39,766 bases of DNA from Bacteroidetes bacterium QS_3_64_15. GTDB taxonomy: Bacteria; Bacteroidota; Rhodothermia; Rhodothermales; Salinibacteraceae. Both the position numbers and the translations under genes were made by a program. How positions within the stretch are numbered: position 1 is the first letter of the stretch; each line of letters begins with the position of its first letter. Location of the stretch: the NCBI GenBank assembly GCA_003022565.1, contig PXTN01000123.1:39157-78922 (forward strand). The letters are read 5' to 3'. Shown here piece after piece: positions 1-8,813 of the stretch. A model generated the notes under the pieces. The model saw only the letters and a list, made by a program, of their open reading frames with translations. It made no database searches and had not been told where the DNA came from.

Positions 1-3000
1 ACAACCGTCGTTGAAGACGGGAATGGACGATGGGCCCTCGCGGCCTGGACCCCCGTGAAACGAGGGGGGGACGTGCTTGGAACCGTTCGGGTTGTCCGCG
101 TCGTCCGGTATCGACCACCGGTACAGAACCGATACGTGGGGACCCGGAGTCTGGAAGATCGATGGCGTCGACACACGGGCGAGCTGGTTCGGGTGCGATG
201 GGCCTCCACGCCTCCCCGCACGCCGCACCGTGCGCTTCGTGGAGTTGACGGAGCGATCCTCGGATACGGGACCGTCGATCCCCCCTCTCCGGACCGTCTG
301 GTTGAACGAACGGACTCCTTCTACACCGATCTCCTCGTGGCCTGGGTCGTCGGTCTGGTCGGCTGGGGGCTCAGCCTCGTGGTGCTTTGGTACCTGCGCC
401 TTGCCCGGCGCGAGGGCCTGCGTCGGCACCGACGGGCCCGGAAGGCGGCGGCGCAGCGTCTAGTCGTTGTGGCTCTCCTGGCTATCGGGGCCCGCTACGC
501 GATGTTGTCACTCGACGTGCCGGCCCGATGGGCGGGGGGCGGCACAGGACTGGACCCCCTCTTCGACCCGACGTACCTGGCGTCCACCATCGGTGGGGGA
601 ATCTTTCGGTCCATCGGAGACCTGCTCCTCACGGGACTGTGGGCGGGCGGCCTCGCCGTGGCCCTGGGGATTCTGGCCCGTCACTATCGGCCGCGGGCCG
701 ACGCGCTAAGTGAACTCCCAACGGCCTTGCGCACGTATGCGCCGAAGGAGCCGCATGCTGCCCACTTTCTCGGCATTCTCGTCGGGCTCGTGGCGGGGAG
801 CCTAGGGGGGATCGTGGCCCTCGCCTCCGTGGTGAGACGGGCTGTGCTCGACAGTACACTCGACTTCTTTTCCCGGACCGGACTGCTTCCGGAGCCGCTC
901 GTCCTCGGGGTCCTGTGTGGCCTGTTCTTGCTGATGGCCGCTGGGATCCTCGTGGGCGTTGGGAGTACGTGGATCGCCCTCCGTCGCCTTCTTCATCGGC
1001 GACCGCGCCGCTGGCCCCGGGGCATCGGGCTTGTCCTCGGGACGGTGCTGTTCGGGGGCGGGGTAACGGCACTGTATCTTGGAACGGACGTACAGTCCCT
1101 CATCTCGCTGCCGTACACACTGGGAATTCTTGGCGGGCTCGGTGGGGGGGCGGTCTATGGGCTCGTGGGGACCCGCAAGGGCGACGAGATTCTGACGCTT
1201 CGGGGACTGTTGGGCGGACTCTTTGCGGTGACCGTGTTGCTGTATCCGTTGCTCTACGCCGGCATGGACGCCAAGCGGCAAGAGCACATGGTCGACGCAG
1301 CCCTCTCGTTCGAAGAAGGGGAGGATCCCCGCGTCCTCTATTCCATGCGTCAGGTGCTTCGCTCTGCGTCGGAGACGCTCGCTCCGCCCCTCCAATCCGG
1401 CCCCCCGGAGTCTGCGCGGATCGACTCGACTGCCACGCAGCTCGTGCGCCAGTCGTTACTGTCGTCCCTCGACACCTACGAGGTCCGGCTCAGCATGCTC
1501 GGGGGCGACGGGGTCGTCCGCCGCCAGTACACCTCTGACGGACGTGTGCAAGAGAAACGCTTCGACCGGACCGTCCGAGACGTCTTCGCAGCCCTCCGGC
1601 CTGTCTATGAACGAAGTCCGGGGGCGGTGGTCGAACAGCTTTCCCGAGAGGCCACGGCGCGGCCCTCCGAGCAAAGTCGCTTCCAGTACGCCGGTCTTCT
1701 CGGCGTTCCGCCGGGCGCCGACTCCGTGGACACCTGGATCCTCCTTCGGATTGAGCCGAAATCGCTGTTGCCCGGCACCGGCTTCGGGGTCTCCCGCGTG
1801 CTCCTGCCCAACGGCTCATTTGGCGACCTTTACGCGGACCTGTCTCTGGCCGAATTTCAGGACGGGACGTTCATCCGCAGCGTGGGCCGCGACTTTGGAC
1901 GGACGCGCCTCCGGCCCACGGAGCGCGAGGTCCTCCAGGAGCAATCAACCCTGTGGCGTCGGGAGGCCGTGCGGGGGCGTCAGCACCTGACGTACTATCG
2001 TCGATTCGCCTCGGACGCCGGGGAATCCTCCACTGTGGCGGGGCGCATCCCCGCCATTCTCGCCTTCGATCACCTCTACTACCTGCTCCGACTTACAGTT
2101 GCCGGGCTCTGCGTGGGGCTCCTGGTCTACCTGCTCGGGCTCTACGTACGATACCGTCGAGGGCAGCTACCGGCTTCCCGTGTGCGGTTCCGCAACAAGG
2201 TCCTCAACGCCTTCCTCGTGGTCGGCATTGTCTCGATGGTGGCGGTGGGAGTGGTGGGGGTGCGCGTGGTGACCGGCGAGAACGAGCGCACCATCGAGCG
2301 CCGCATGCACGAGCACCTCGCCCGCGTAGAGGAGACGCTCGCCCTGGAGGCCCGTCCCGACGAGCGCCTGTGGCACGTGGCCCAGCGGATGGACGTGGAT
2401 ACCCTCGCTGCACGCGTCGGCCTGGACCTTCATCTCTACCAGGACGGACAGCTCATTCGGACGAGCCGCCCGCGCCTTCTCCGCGACGGACTGGTGAACG
2501 AACGCCTGTCCGGCAGCGTGTACCACGATCTCTACGACGAGGCGTACCGGTTCGTGACCGCCGAAGCGTCCATCGGCCAGTTTCGGTATCGGGTGGGCTA
2601 CCAGGCCCTGGTCGACGACGAGGGGCGCCCGCAACTGGTGGTGGGGGTGCCCACGCTCGCGCAGCAGGAGCAGTTGCTGGAGGAAACCTCGCGGACCCTG
2701 GCCTACCTCTTCGGGGCCCTCCTCCTGCTGGTCGTGGTCGTCGTGCTCACGGGCATGGTCCTGGCGAACGCCCTGGCCCAGCCCATTGCCCAGCTCCGGC
2801 AGGGCCTGAAGGCGGTCGGCAAAGGCCGGTTTACGCGGACCCTCACCGTGGACACGCGGGACGAGATTGGCGACCTCGTGCAGACGTTCAACGAGATGCG
2901 CGACCAGCTCGCCGAGAGCCGCCGCAAGCTGGCCCGGCAGGAGCGGGAGCTGGCCTGGCGGGAGATGGCCCGGCAGGTGGCACACGAAATTAAAAATCCG

Positions 3001-3657
3001 CTCACCCCCATGAAGCTGTCCATCCAGCACCTGCGCCGGGCCTTCGAGCGGGCCGACGACGTGAGGGAATCCTCCGACTTTGCCGAGGTCTTCGACCGCA
3101 TCACGAGCACGCTTATCGAGCAGGTCGAATCGCTCGTGCGCATCGCCGACGAGTTTTCGACGTTTGCGCGCCTGCCGACTCGCGTGCCCGAGCCGGTCGA
3201 CCTCACCGAGGTCATTCAGGAGGCTGCGTCGCTCATGGAGGAGGAGGCCGCCAATCATGACGCTCTGGACCTTCATCTTCCCGACGAGCCCGTAGTAGTG
3301 GAGGCAGACCGCGAGGAGCTGCGGCGTATCTACATCAATCTTCTCAAGAATGCCCTCCAGGCCATCCCGGAGGATCGCGAGGGGCGCGTGCGGGTCACGG
3401 CGCGGCGGACTGGAGAGGGCGACGGGCGTCCCTCAGCCGTGTACAGCGAGGTGACCGATAACGGGATCGGCATCCCGCTGGACGCGCAGGACAAGGTGTT
3501 CGAGCCCAACTTCTCGACGAAGACGAGCGGCACGGGACTCGGGCTCGCCATTGCTCAGAAGAGCATCGACGAGTTGGGGGGCGAGATTGACTACGAAACG
3601 ACAGAGGGGGAGGGCACGACGTTCTGGATTCGGTTGCCTCAGGCGGAGGAGGGATGA
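1..3657 (+). CDS. Multi-pass sensor histidine kinase, NtrY-like C-terminus (5' end outside window)
   Basis: Membrane sensor kinase, presumed to autophosphorylate on His and pass the phosphate to a response regulator not in this window. The frame is open to base 1, so the true start lies upstream; the first in-window start is GTG at 55, used for numbering here. About eight hydrophobic segments lie between residues ~90 and ~405, followed by a large extracytoplasmic stretch (~410-670), two TMs (~675-700, ~715-740), a second external loop and a last TM (~881-903). HAMP follows (~905-955), then the H-box VAHEIKNPLTP (His977), N-box YINLLKNALQ (Asn1099), G1 DNGIGIP, F-box FEPNFSTK and G2 GTGLGLAI. 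The catalytic part resembles NtrY-type kinases. The eleven-TM double-sensor layout is larger than usual for the family. The downstream neighbour is convergent, so no regulator is paired with it here. Kinase identity is firm; the stimulus is unknown. Confidence 0.93.
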   Translation, partial: TTVVEDGNGRWALAAWTPVKRGGDVLGTVRVVRVVRYRPPVQNRYVGTRSLEDRWRRHTGELVRVRWASTPPRTPHRALRGVDGAILGYGTVDPPSPDRLVERTDSFYTDLLVAWVVGLVGWGLSLVVLWYLRLARREGLRRHRRARKAAAQRLVVVALLAIGARYAMLSLDVPARWAGGGTGLDPLFDPTYLASTIGGGIFRSIGDLLLTGLWAGGLAVALGILARHYRPRADALSELPTALRTYAPKEPHAAHFLGILVGLVAGSLGGIVALASVVRRAVLDSTLDFFSRTGLLPEPLVLGVLCGLFLLMAAGILVGVGSTWIALRRLLHRRPRRWPRGIGLVLGTVLFGGGVTALYLGTDVQSLISLPYTLGILGGLGGGAVYGLVGTRKGDEILTLRGLLGGLFAVTVLLYPLLYAGMDAKRQEHMVDAALSFEEGEDPRVLYSMRQVLRSASETLAPPLQSGPPESARIDSTATQLVRQSLLSSLDTYEVRLSMLGGDGVVRRQYTSDGRVQEKRFDRTVRDVFAALRPVYERSPGAVVEQLSREATARPSEQSRFQYAGLLGVPPGADSVDTWILLRIEPKSLLPGTGFGVSRVLLPNGSFGDLYADLSLAEFQDGTFIRSVGRDFGRTRLRPTEREVLQEQSTLWRREAVRGRQHLTYYRRFASDAGESSTVAGRIPAILAFDHLYYLLRLTVAGLCVGLLVYLLGLYVRYRRGQLPASRVRFRNKVLNAFLVVGIVSMVAVGVVGVRVVTGENERTIERRMHEHLARVEETLALEARPDERLWHVAQRMDVDTLAARVGLDLHLYQDGQLIRTSRPRLLRDGLVNERLSGSVYHDLYDEAYRFVTAEASIGQFRYRVGYQALVDDEGRPQLVVGVPTLAQQEQLLEETSRTLAYLFGALLLLVVVVVLTGMVLANALAQPIAQLRQGLKAVGKGRFTRTLTVDTRDEIGDLVQTFNEMRDQLAESRRKLARQERELAWREMARQVAHEIKNPLTPMKLSIQHLRRAFERADDVRESSDFAEVFDRITSTLIEQVESLVRIADEFSTFARLPTRVPEPVDLTEVIQEAASLMEEEAANHDALDLHLPDEPVVVEADREELRRIYINLLKNALQAIPEDREGRVRVTARRTGEGDGRPSAVYSEVTDNGIGIPLDAQDKVFEPNFSTKTSGTGLGLAIAQKSIDELGGEIDYETTEGEGTTFWIRLPQAEEG

Positions 3658-3707
3658 GTCATGAGGGATGAGTCATGAGGGATGAGTCATGAGGGATGAG
3701 TCACGAG
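3652..3707 (+). repeat. Four tandem copies of a 14-bp unit at the kinase stop codon
   Basis: The unit GGATGAGTCATGAG (two heptads) occurs four times head to tail; the last copy has one change (TCACGAG). The first copy contains the kinase stop codon TGA (3655-3657). It belongs to the gene-bounding periodic arrays described in the findings. Confidence 0.9.
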
Positions 3708-3743
3708 GTTGCGAGTCATGATGAGTTGTGGGGAAGTTCTTGA

Positions 3744-3772
3744 GGTAGAAGCCGTTCCGCCGGGACGGCTCA
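3744..3772. repeat. Palindromic GTAGA...CCGCCGGGACGG element, copy 1
   Basis: An imperfect palindrome with stem GCCGTTCC / GGGACGGC (3751-3758 with 3762-3769), preceded by GTAGAA. It shares the core CCGCCGGGACG and the GTAGA flank with the element at 17287-17315. It lies between convergent genes, where a transcribed hairpin could act as a bidirectional terminator, but there is no T-run. Dispersed palindromic repeat is the safer reading. Confidence 0.6.
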
Positions 3773-3821
3773 GTGCTGCGCATCGGCCTGTGAGTCCGTA
3801 CAACGGGGATGTCCAGGTTGT

Positions 3822-5072
3822 CTACGCTGGCTTGGTCGTTGTGCGCGAGTGAAGGGCGTCGATGCGATCGAGGAGGGGCGGGTGGGAGTAGTCGAGCGCG
3901 ACGGTGAGCGGGTGCGGCGTGAGATTCGAGAGGTTCGCTTCGGCGAGGCGCTTGAGGCCGCTGACGAGCGTCTCGGTCCGGCCCGTGGTGTCGACGGCAA
4001 AGCGGTCGGCCTGAAACTCGTGACGGCGCGACCAGGCATTAAGCGGGATCGAGAGCAGCAACTCGACCGGTGAGTAGAGCAGGCCGAAGAAGAGCAGGCC
4101 GGTGTAGACGGCGGGCTGGTCGACGTAAAAGGCCTGAAACAGCCCGTCGACCTGCAGGAAGACGGAGAGCAGCAGAAAGAGCACCCCGGTCTGCACCACA
4201 CTAATCGCAATGCGCTGCGGGATGTGGTGCAGCTTGTAGTGCCCCATTTCGTGCGCCACCACCGACAGCAGTTCGTCCACCGAGAGCTGCTCGACGAGCG
4301 TATCGAAGAGCACGATCCGCCGGTTGGACCCGAAGCCGGTAAAGAACGCGTTGGCTTTGTTCGACCGGCGCGATCCGTCCATCACGTACACCTCGTTCAC
4401 CGGAAACTCGACCTGGCCAGCGTACGAGAGAATTGCCTCGCGAAGCTCCCCCTCCTCTAGCGGCTCGAAGTCGTTGAAAAGAGGCATCAGGTAGCGGGGC
4501 GCGAAGAACTGCAGGAGCAGCATCACGGCTGACACTACGACCCACGCGTACACCCACCCGTACGGACCGGTGGACTGGAAGAACCACAGGATGGCGGCCA
4601 GCAGCGGCCCCCCGATGGCCACGCCGAGGGCGACGCTCTTGAGCCGATCGAGCACGAATGTTTTCGGGGTCGTCTCGTTGAAGCCGAAGCGCTCCTCGAT
4701 CACAAACGTAGAGTAGGCTGAGAACGGCAGCGACAGCAGCCCGCGCCCCAGCACGAGGAGGCCGATGTAACACAGGCCCCGCACAATCGGCCCGAGCTCC
4801 CACCCGCGCACCAGCGTGTCGAGCCACTCGAAGCCGCCCGCGAACCAGAAGGCCAGGAGCACGGCGAGGGCGAAGGTGGAGGAAAGGAGTCCAAACCGGG
4901 TGCGCGCACGGGTGTACGCCTGGGTCCGCTCGTACTCCTCTTCGTCGAACGTGTCACGAACCTCCTCCGGCAATGCCGGCTGGAGGTGGCGGATGTTGAG
5001 GAGGTCCGAGACGAGGTTCAGTCCGTATTCGACCAAGAGAGCGCCGAGGATGATGATGGCGTATGTGTTCAC
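3822..5072 (-). CDS. M48 family (Ste24/CAAX prenyl protease-like) integral membrane metalloprotease
   Basis: Zinc metalloprotease embedded in the inner membrane, related to Ste24/HtpX; probably cleaves membrane or lipidated proteins. The 416-residue product has about seven hydrophobic segments, the zinc motif VVAHEMGHYKLHH near residue 276 and the third ligand in the HEFQADRF segment near 352. The start chosen is GTG at 5072 (VNTYAIIILGALL), which places the first TM at the N-terminus and gives the usual ~415-residue length; an upstream in-frame start at 5228 would add a non-conserved, non-hydrophobic leader. The gene is convergent with the histidine kinase. Family assignment is firm; substrate is unknown. 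Confidence 0.9.
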   Translation of the reverse strand: MNTYAIIILGALLVEYGLNLVSDLLNIRHLQPALPEEVRDTFDEEEYERTQAYTRARTRFGLLSSTFALAVLLAFWFAGGFEWLDTLVRGWELGPIVRGLCYIGLLVLGRGLLSLPFSAYSTFVIEERFGFNETTPKTFVLDRLKSVALGVAIGGPLLAAILWFFQSTGPYGWVYAWVVVSAVMLLLQFFAPRYLMPLFNDFEPLEEGELREAILSYAGQVEFPVNEVYVMDGSRRSNKANAFFTGFGSNRRIVLFDTLVEQLSVDELLSVVAHEMGHYKLHHIPQRIAISVVQTGVLFLLLSVFLQVDGLFQAFYVDQPAVYTGLLFFGLLYSPVELLLSIPLNAWSRRHEFQADRFAVDTTGRTETLVSGLKRLAEANLSNLTPHPLTVALDYSHPPLLDRIDALHSRTTTKPA

Positions 5073-5224
5073 AGACGCTAGGGGGCAGATTACTGAGAGA
5101 TCAATGGATCGAGGCGTTCTGCGCTCTCCCACACACCAGCGTTTCGAAGGGAGGCCAGGAGATATGGACGAGCGGATGCAGGGGCGGGGCAGGCTGCTTG
5201 CAAGATTTCTTCCACCGCTGTTCG

Positions 5225-5335
5225 TCACACTCGCTCGTGCCCTTCACGAATTGCACTCACAATTTGCTCGCGGGTGATCGAGGTCTCGACGTGGCCCACG
5301 TCGAGCGGGGACTTGTCCTGATCCTGTTCTGACAT
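5225..5335 (-). CDS. Possible 36-residue acidic protein or gene remnant
   Basis: A short frame from ATG at 5335 (MSEQDQDKSPLDVGHVETS) to TGA at 5225. Composition is acidic like the rest of the proteome and the ending ITREQIVSAIREGHERV is predicted amphipathic helix. No family is recognised. It may be a remnant of an antitoxin-like gene next to the toxin-antitoxin module that follows. Weak call: no Shine-Dalgarno and very short. Confidence 0.3.
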   Translation of the reverse strand: MSEQDQDKSPLDVGHVETSITREQIVSAIREGHERV

Positions 5336-5539
5336 GGTGGTGATCGAGACGTTCCTCTGCTCCAGTGCCGGTTCGGAACTGCTATGATTGACGCCGTTCC
5401 AGTTCCGCCTACGAAAGCTAAAGGGAATTGATGTGCAGTTTTGCTCAACTGATTGGAACCGAGAGAAATTTATCTGAACCGCTGTGGCGGCCGGGACGTA
5501 GGTTGACTGTACATCCTTTTCCATGGGACACGATCAGCG

Positions 5540-5779
5540 ATGCAGGTCACTTTTGAGTTCCCGGATGACCTTGACCTCGATGAGCGTGAGGCACGACAAG
5601 TCTTCGTCACTGCCCTCTACGGGCAGGGACAGTTATCTGAAAAGGAGGCGTGCGACGTGCTTAATGCTTCGCGGCGTGAGTTTCAGGATCTGCTCGAAAA
5701 ACTCGGGATTCCTTACATGACGGCGGACGAGTCCTCAGCTCGCGCTGAGGTGCGGGCCGCGGAGCGCTGGCGCTCGTGA
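5540..5779 (+). CDS. UPF0175 family small protein, probable antitoxin
   Basis: A 79-residue protein starting MQVTFEFPDDLDLDEREARQ. It has the usual UPF0175 layout: a short beta-strand N-terminus, then a helical HTH-like segment (LSEKEACDVLNASRREFQDLLEKLGIPY). UPF0175 proteins commonly sit directly upstream of DUF3368 PIN-domain proteins and are taken to be antitoxins. That arrangement is seen here: the stop TGA (5777-5779) overlaps the next start GTG (5776) by four bases, implying translational coupling. An upstream in-frame extension is absent, so the ATG at 5540 is the natural start. Confidence 0.75.
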   Translation: MQVTFEFPDDLDLDEREARQVFVTALYGQGQLSEKEACDVLNASRREFQDLLEKLGIPYMTADESSARAEVRAAERWRS

Positions 5780-5964
5780 AGAAGCGAGAGGTCGTAAGCG
5801 ATACGGGACCGCTCATCTCTCTTGAACGGCTCCCCGACGGACATCAGTGGATGCAGGAGCTCTACACCGGAATTGTCATGCCTCCGAGCGTAACGGATGA
5901 GTTGCTCGCTGACCGTGGACGCATCAATCAGAGGGTTTTCGACACAGTTCGGCCTCAGCTTTGA
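5776..5964 (+). pseudogene. Truncated DUF3368/PIN-domain toxin
   Basis: The product starts with the DUF3368 signature VSDTGPLISLERL, where Asp is the first PIN catalytic acid, and continues to MPPSVTDELLADRG; it stops after 62 residues. Intact family members are about 150-160 residues and carry further conserved acidic residues in the missing part. Only 53 bp separate the stop from the treY stop codon on the other strand, so the 3' half has been lost. It is coupled to the UPF0175 gene by a GTGA overlap. An orphaned antitoxin with an inactivated toxin is the likely state. Confidence 0.7.
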
Positions 5965-6017
5965 GCCTCACGCTGTTGGGACGGGCCTCGTCGGTCATCG
6001 CCTACACACATCGGCTT

Positions 6018-8693
6018 CTACTCGGCCGCAAGGACCGCCACCTGATCCGCAGGCAGGGACTGTAGGTCGAGCGCTTCCTGTGCCTCAACGGTGGTCCCCG
6101 TCAGCACGTCCGTCCACGTCCGATTGGCGAGCGGATCGGCGAGCGGAATCGTCGCCGGAGCGTCGGGGTCTCGGGTGAACGGATGGCGGGCCACGACCGT
6201 GAGGAGGGCCGAATCGGGGCCGTCCTCCGAACCGGTGAAGCGGCCGAACGCGAGCCAGTCGTCCGCGCCCGGTCCTTCCGTCGCAAGATCCACGTAGTGC
6301 TCGGTGGCCGCGTGGGTCGGATGGGCGCGGCGCCACCGCAGCAGACGGGCCGTAAGGTAGAGGTAGGCGCGCGGGTTGGGTGCGTCGAAGAGGGAGCGAA
6401 CCGCATCGACGGTTGGCTCGTCGAGCAGCGGGACGAGGGCGTCGAGGGCGGATCGGCGGGCGTCCCAGTCCACCGGGCGGCGGTTGTCAGGGTCCACGAG
6501 CGAGAGGTCGGCCAACTCGGTACCGCGGTATACGTCCGGCACGCCGGGGGCCGTGCATTTCATGGTCAGCTGGCTGAGGCGGTTGGCGAAGCCGGCCTTG
6601 GCGAGCTGGATGGCAAATGGGTTGAGAAGATCCGGCGTCTCCGGGTCGGTCGTGACGCCCTGCACGAAGGCCGCCAGGTCGTCCTCGTAGTCGGTGTTCG
6701 GGTTGATCCAGCTCGTCTGCTGCTTCGCCTCGCGAGCGGCCTTTTCCATGTAGTCCGCGAGGCGGTCGGCCAGATCTGCCCGGGCGTCGGCGTCGCGGGG
6801 CGTGCCGTGGGTATCGGTCCAGAGCGCCGCCAGCGTCTGGTAGAACAGGTAGGCGTCCTTGTCCGACGGCCCGTGCGGGCCGCGATGCGTTTCCCCAAGA
6901 TCCGACAGCGTCTCCACGACCTCGGCCCAGCGCTCCGGCATCTCTGCAATGGCGAGGAGCCGCATTCGGGTGTCGGCGCCGCGCTTGTGGTCGTGGGTGG
7001 CGGTGGTGAGGAGGGCCTCCGGGTACTCGCGCGCCCGAAATCGATTGCGGGCGTGGACGGCGTGATCGTGGACGCCGAACGAATCGGGCTCGCCGCCCAC
7101 TTCGTTGAGGGCTGCGAGCGGCACGTGGCGGTAGAGGGCCGTGTCCTCGATGCCTTTGGCCGCCACGGGCCCGGTGTACTGCTGGAGGCGGCCCACCCAG
7201 TCCTGCTGGGCCTCGTGCAGGTCTTCTCGCAGCTCGCCCAGGATGGCCCGTTCCACGAACTGGTAGACCGTCGGCTCGGTCGCGGGATTGCGCTGCAGGG
7301 CGCGGTGGGTGGCTTCCTCGATCACCGTCCGGGCCGTGTCGGGGGCGTGGGGGAGGAAGGTGCGGTACCGGTCGATGGCAGCGATCACCTCCCGGAGCGC
7401 TTCACGCAGGGCCGCGAGGGTGACGTCGCGGGTGTGATAGTCGGCCTCCGAGAGGCGATCGAGCTCGTAGGCCAGCCGGGCCAGCTCGCTGGAGAGGGTC
7501 TGCTCGATCACGAGCAGCTTGCTGCGGTAGACGGTCGTCTCGTAGCTCGGCGCATCGGGCACGGCGCGGCGGTAGGTGCGGCGCAGGGCCTTCTCGTGGT
7601 CCGTACGCAGCAGCGCCCCCATCGCGTCGTTCAGGAAGTCGTAGCCGGTGGTTCCGTCGACCGGCCAGCCGTCGGGCAGCGTCTCGCGGGGCGCCAGAAT
7701 CTTCTCCACCCAGATCCGATCGGCGCCCAGGTCCTTCAAGCGGTCGAGATACTCGTGCGGATCGAAGAGGCCGTCGATGTGATCGATGCGCACGCCGTCG
7801 ATGCCCTCCTCCGCCAGCAGGTCGCCGAGCAGGCGGTGGGTGCGCCAGAACACCTCCTCGTCTTCCATCCGAAGGCCCACGAGGTCATTGATCGTGAAGA
7901 AGCGGCGATAGTTGATTTCGCGCCCCGCCGTCTTCCAGTACGCCAGGCGCCAGTGTTGCTCCTCCAGCAGTTCGTGAAGGGCGTCGCGATCGAGCTGGTC
8001 GTCCAGCGCGTCCGCGTCGAAGGACACGTCCACGGCGTCGAGGCGGCGGCACAGGGCCTCGGCCCGCTCGCGGGCGTCCGCGTCGAGGGCGTCAAACGCG
8101 TCGCGCACGTCCTGCAGGTCGAAGTACGCGTCGGTGCGTTCGAACTCCGGCAGCAGCGCGTCGAGGATCGGTGGGTAGGTGCGCGGGCTGAGCGCGAAGC
8201 GGTGCTCGTAGTAGGTGGCGTAAAAGCGCCCGTCATCGTAGGACAGGCCGATGTCGCCGTCGTCGAGCACCGTGCCGTAGGTGTCGCCGAGAAACGGGAG
8301 CAGGATCTTGCCCTGGAGCTCGGGCTTGAGGGGCGTCCAGTCGATGTCGAAGTGGTGCGCGGAAGCCGAGTGGCGGCCGTAGGCGAGCACGTCCTGCCAC
8401 TCTTCGTTGGCCGGGCCCACGCCGGCGTGGTTGGGCACAAAGTCGAGCACGATCCCGAGCCCCGCCTCTACCGCCGCTTCGCGCAGCGACTCGAAGCCCT
8501 CGCGTCCCCCGTAGGCCTCGCGCACCCGGTTGTGGTCGATCACGTCGTAACCGTGCGTGCTGCCGGACCGCGCCTCGGTGATGGGGGAGAGGTAGAGGTG
8601 GCTCACGCCGAGCCGGTCCAGGTACGGAATGAGGGTCTCGGCTTCGGCGAAGCCAACGTCGGGGGTGAGCTGGAGGCGGTAGGTGGCAGTCAT
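6018..8693 (-). CDS. treY: Malto-oligosyltrehalose synthase (TreY)
   Basis: GH13-type enzyme that converts the reducing-end alpha-1,4 bond of malto-oligosaccharides to an alpha,alpha-1,1 bond, giving maltooligosyltrehalose for TreZ. The 891-residue length is slightly above the family norm. The start MTATYRLQLTPDVGF (ATG at 8693) matches the family N-terminus; the frame continues 13 codons upstream without conserved sequence. Seen motifs: SHLYLSPITEARSGSTHGYD, FVPNHAG, nucleophile region DGVRIDHIDGL (near residue 300), acid/base region IWVEKIL and TATHDHKRGADTRMRL near the third catalytic Asp, plus MKCTAPGVPDVYRGTE. treZ and malQ are encoded on the same strand upstream. treX, the debranching enzyme often in this cluster, is absent here. 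Trehalose is a known compatible solute. Confidence 0.96.
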   Translation of the reverse strand: MTATYRLQLTPDVGFAEAETLIPYLDRLGVSHLYLSPITEARSGSTHGYDVIDHNRVREAYGGREGFESLREAAVEAGLGIVLDFVPNHAGVGPANEEWQDVLAYGRHSASAHHFDIDWTPLKPELQGKILLPFLGDTYGTVLDDGDIGLSYDDGRFYATYYEHRFALSPRTYPPILDALLPEFERTDAYFDLQDVRDAFDALDADARERAEALCRRLDAVDVSFDADALDDQLDRDALHELLEEQHWRLAYWKTAGREINYRRFFTINDLVGLRMEDEEVFWRTHRLLGDLLAEEGIDGVRIDHIDGLFDPHEYLDRLKDLGADRIWVEKILAPRETLPDGWPVDGTTGYDFLNDAMGALLRTDHEKALRRTYRRAVPDAPSYETTVYRSKLLVIEQTLSSELARLAYELDRLSEADYHTRDVTLAALREALREVIAAIDRYRTFLPHAPDTARTVIEEATHRALQRNPATEPTVYQFVERAILGELREDLHEAQQDWVGRLQQYTGPVAAKGIEDTALYRHVPLAALNEVGGEPDSFGVHDHAVHARNRFRAREYPEALLTTATHDHKRGADTRMRLLAIAEMPERWAEVVETLSDLGETHRGPHGPSDKDAYLFYQTLAALWTDTHGTPRDADARADLADRLADYMEKAAREAKQQTSWINPNTDYEDDLAAFVQGVTTDPETPDLLNPFAIQLAKAGFANRLSQLTMKCTAPGVPDVYRGTELADLSLVDPDNRRPVDWDARRSALDALVPLLDEPTVDAVRSLFDAPNPRAYLYLTARLLRWRRAHPTHAATEHYVDLATEGPGADDWLAFGRFTGSEDGPDSALLTVVARHPFTRDPDAPATIPLADPLANRTWTDVLTGTTVEAQEALDLQSLPADQVAVLAAE

Positions 8694-8723
8694 CAGAAGG
8701 TGCGACTCAGCAGAATGGGGCCT

Positions 8724-8771
8724 TGAGGACACCGAGGCGCATCCAATTCGGAAGGCATTGCGGTGTCCTCA
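8724..8771. promoter_or_regulatory. Perfect 11-bp inverted repeat upstream of treY
   Basis: TGAGGACACCG (8724-8734) and CGGTGTCCTCA (8761-8771) are exact reverse complements separated by 26 bp. They sit between the end of the secreted-protein gene and treY, both leftward. No T-run follows on the transcribed strand, so a simple intrinsic terminator is unlikely. A leader hairpin or a split operator for treY is possible. Confidence 0.55.
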
Positions 8772-8813
8772 CGAATCGACTCGATAATCTCGAGAGGGGG
8801 AGGCAACACGATA

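Noticed and set aside
3652-3707. Small CRISPR-like array
   Set aside because: The copies are contiguous 14-bp tandem units without spacers.
6183-8726. 847-codon open frame antisense to treY
   Set aside because: High-GC DNA leaves the antisense frame free of stops; the product is low-complexity V/G/R/E-rich and treY motifs are complete on the other strand.
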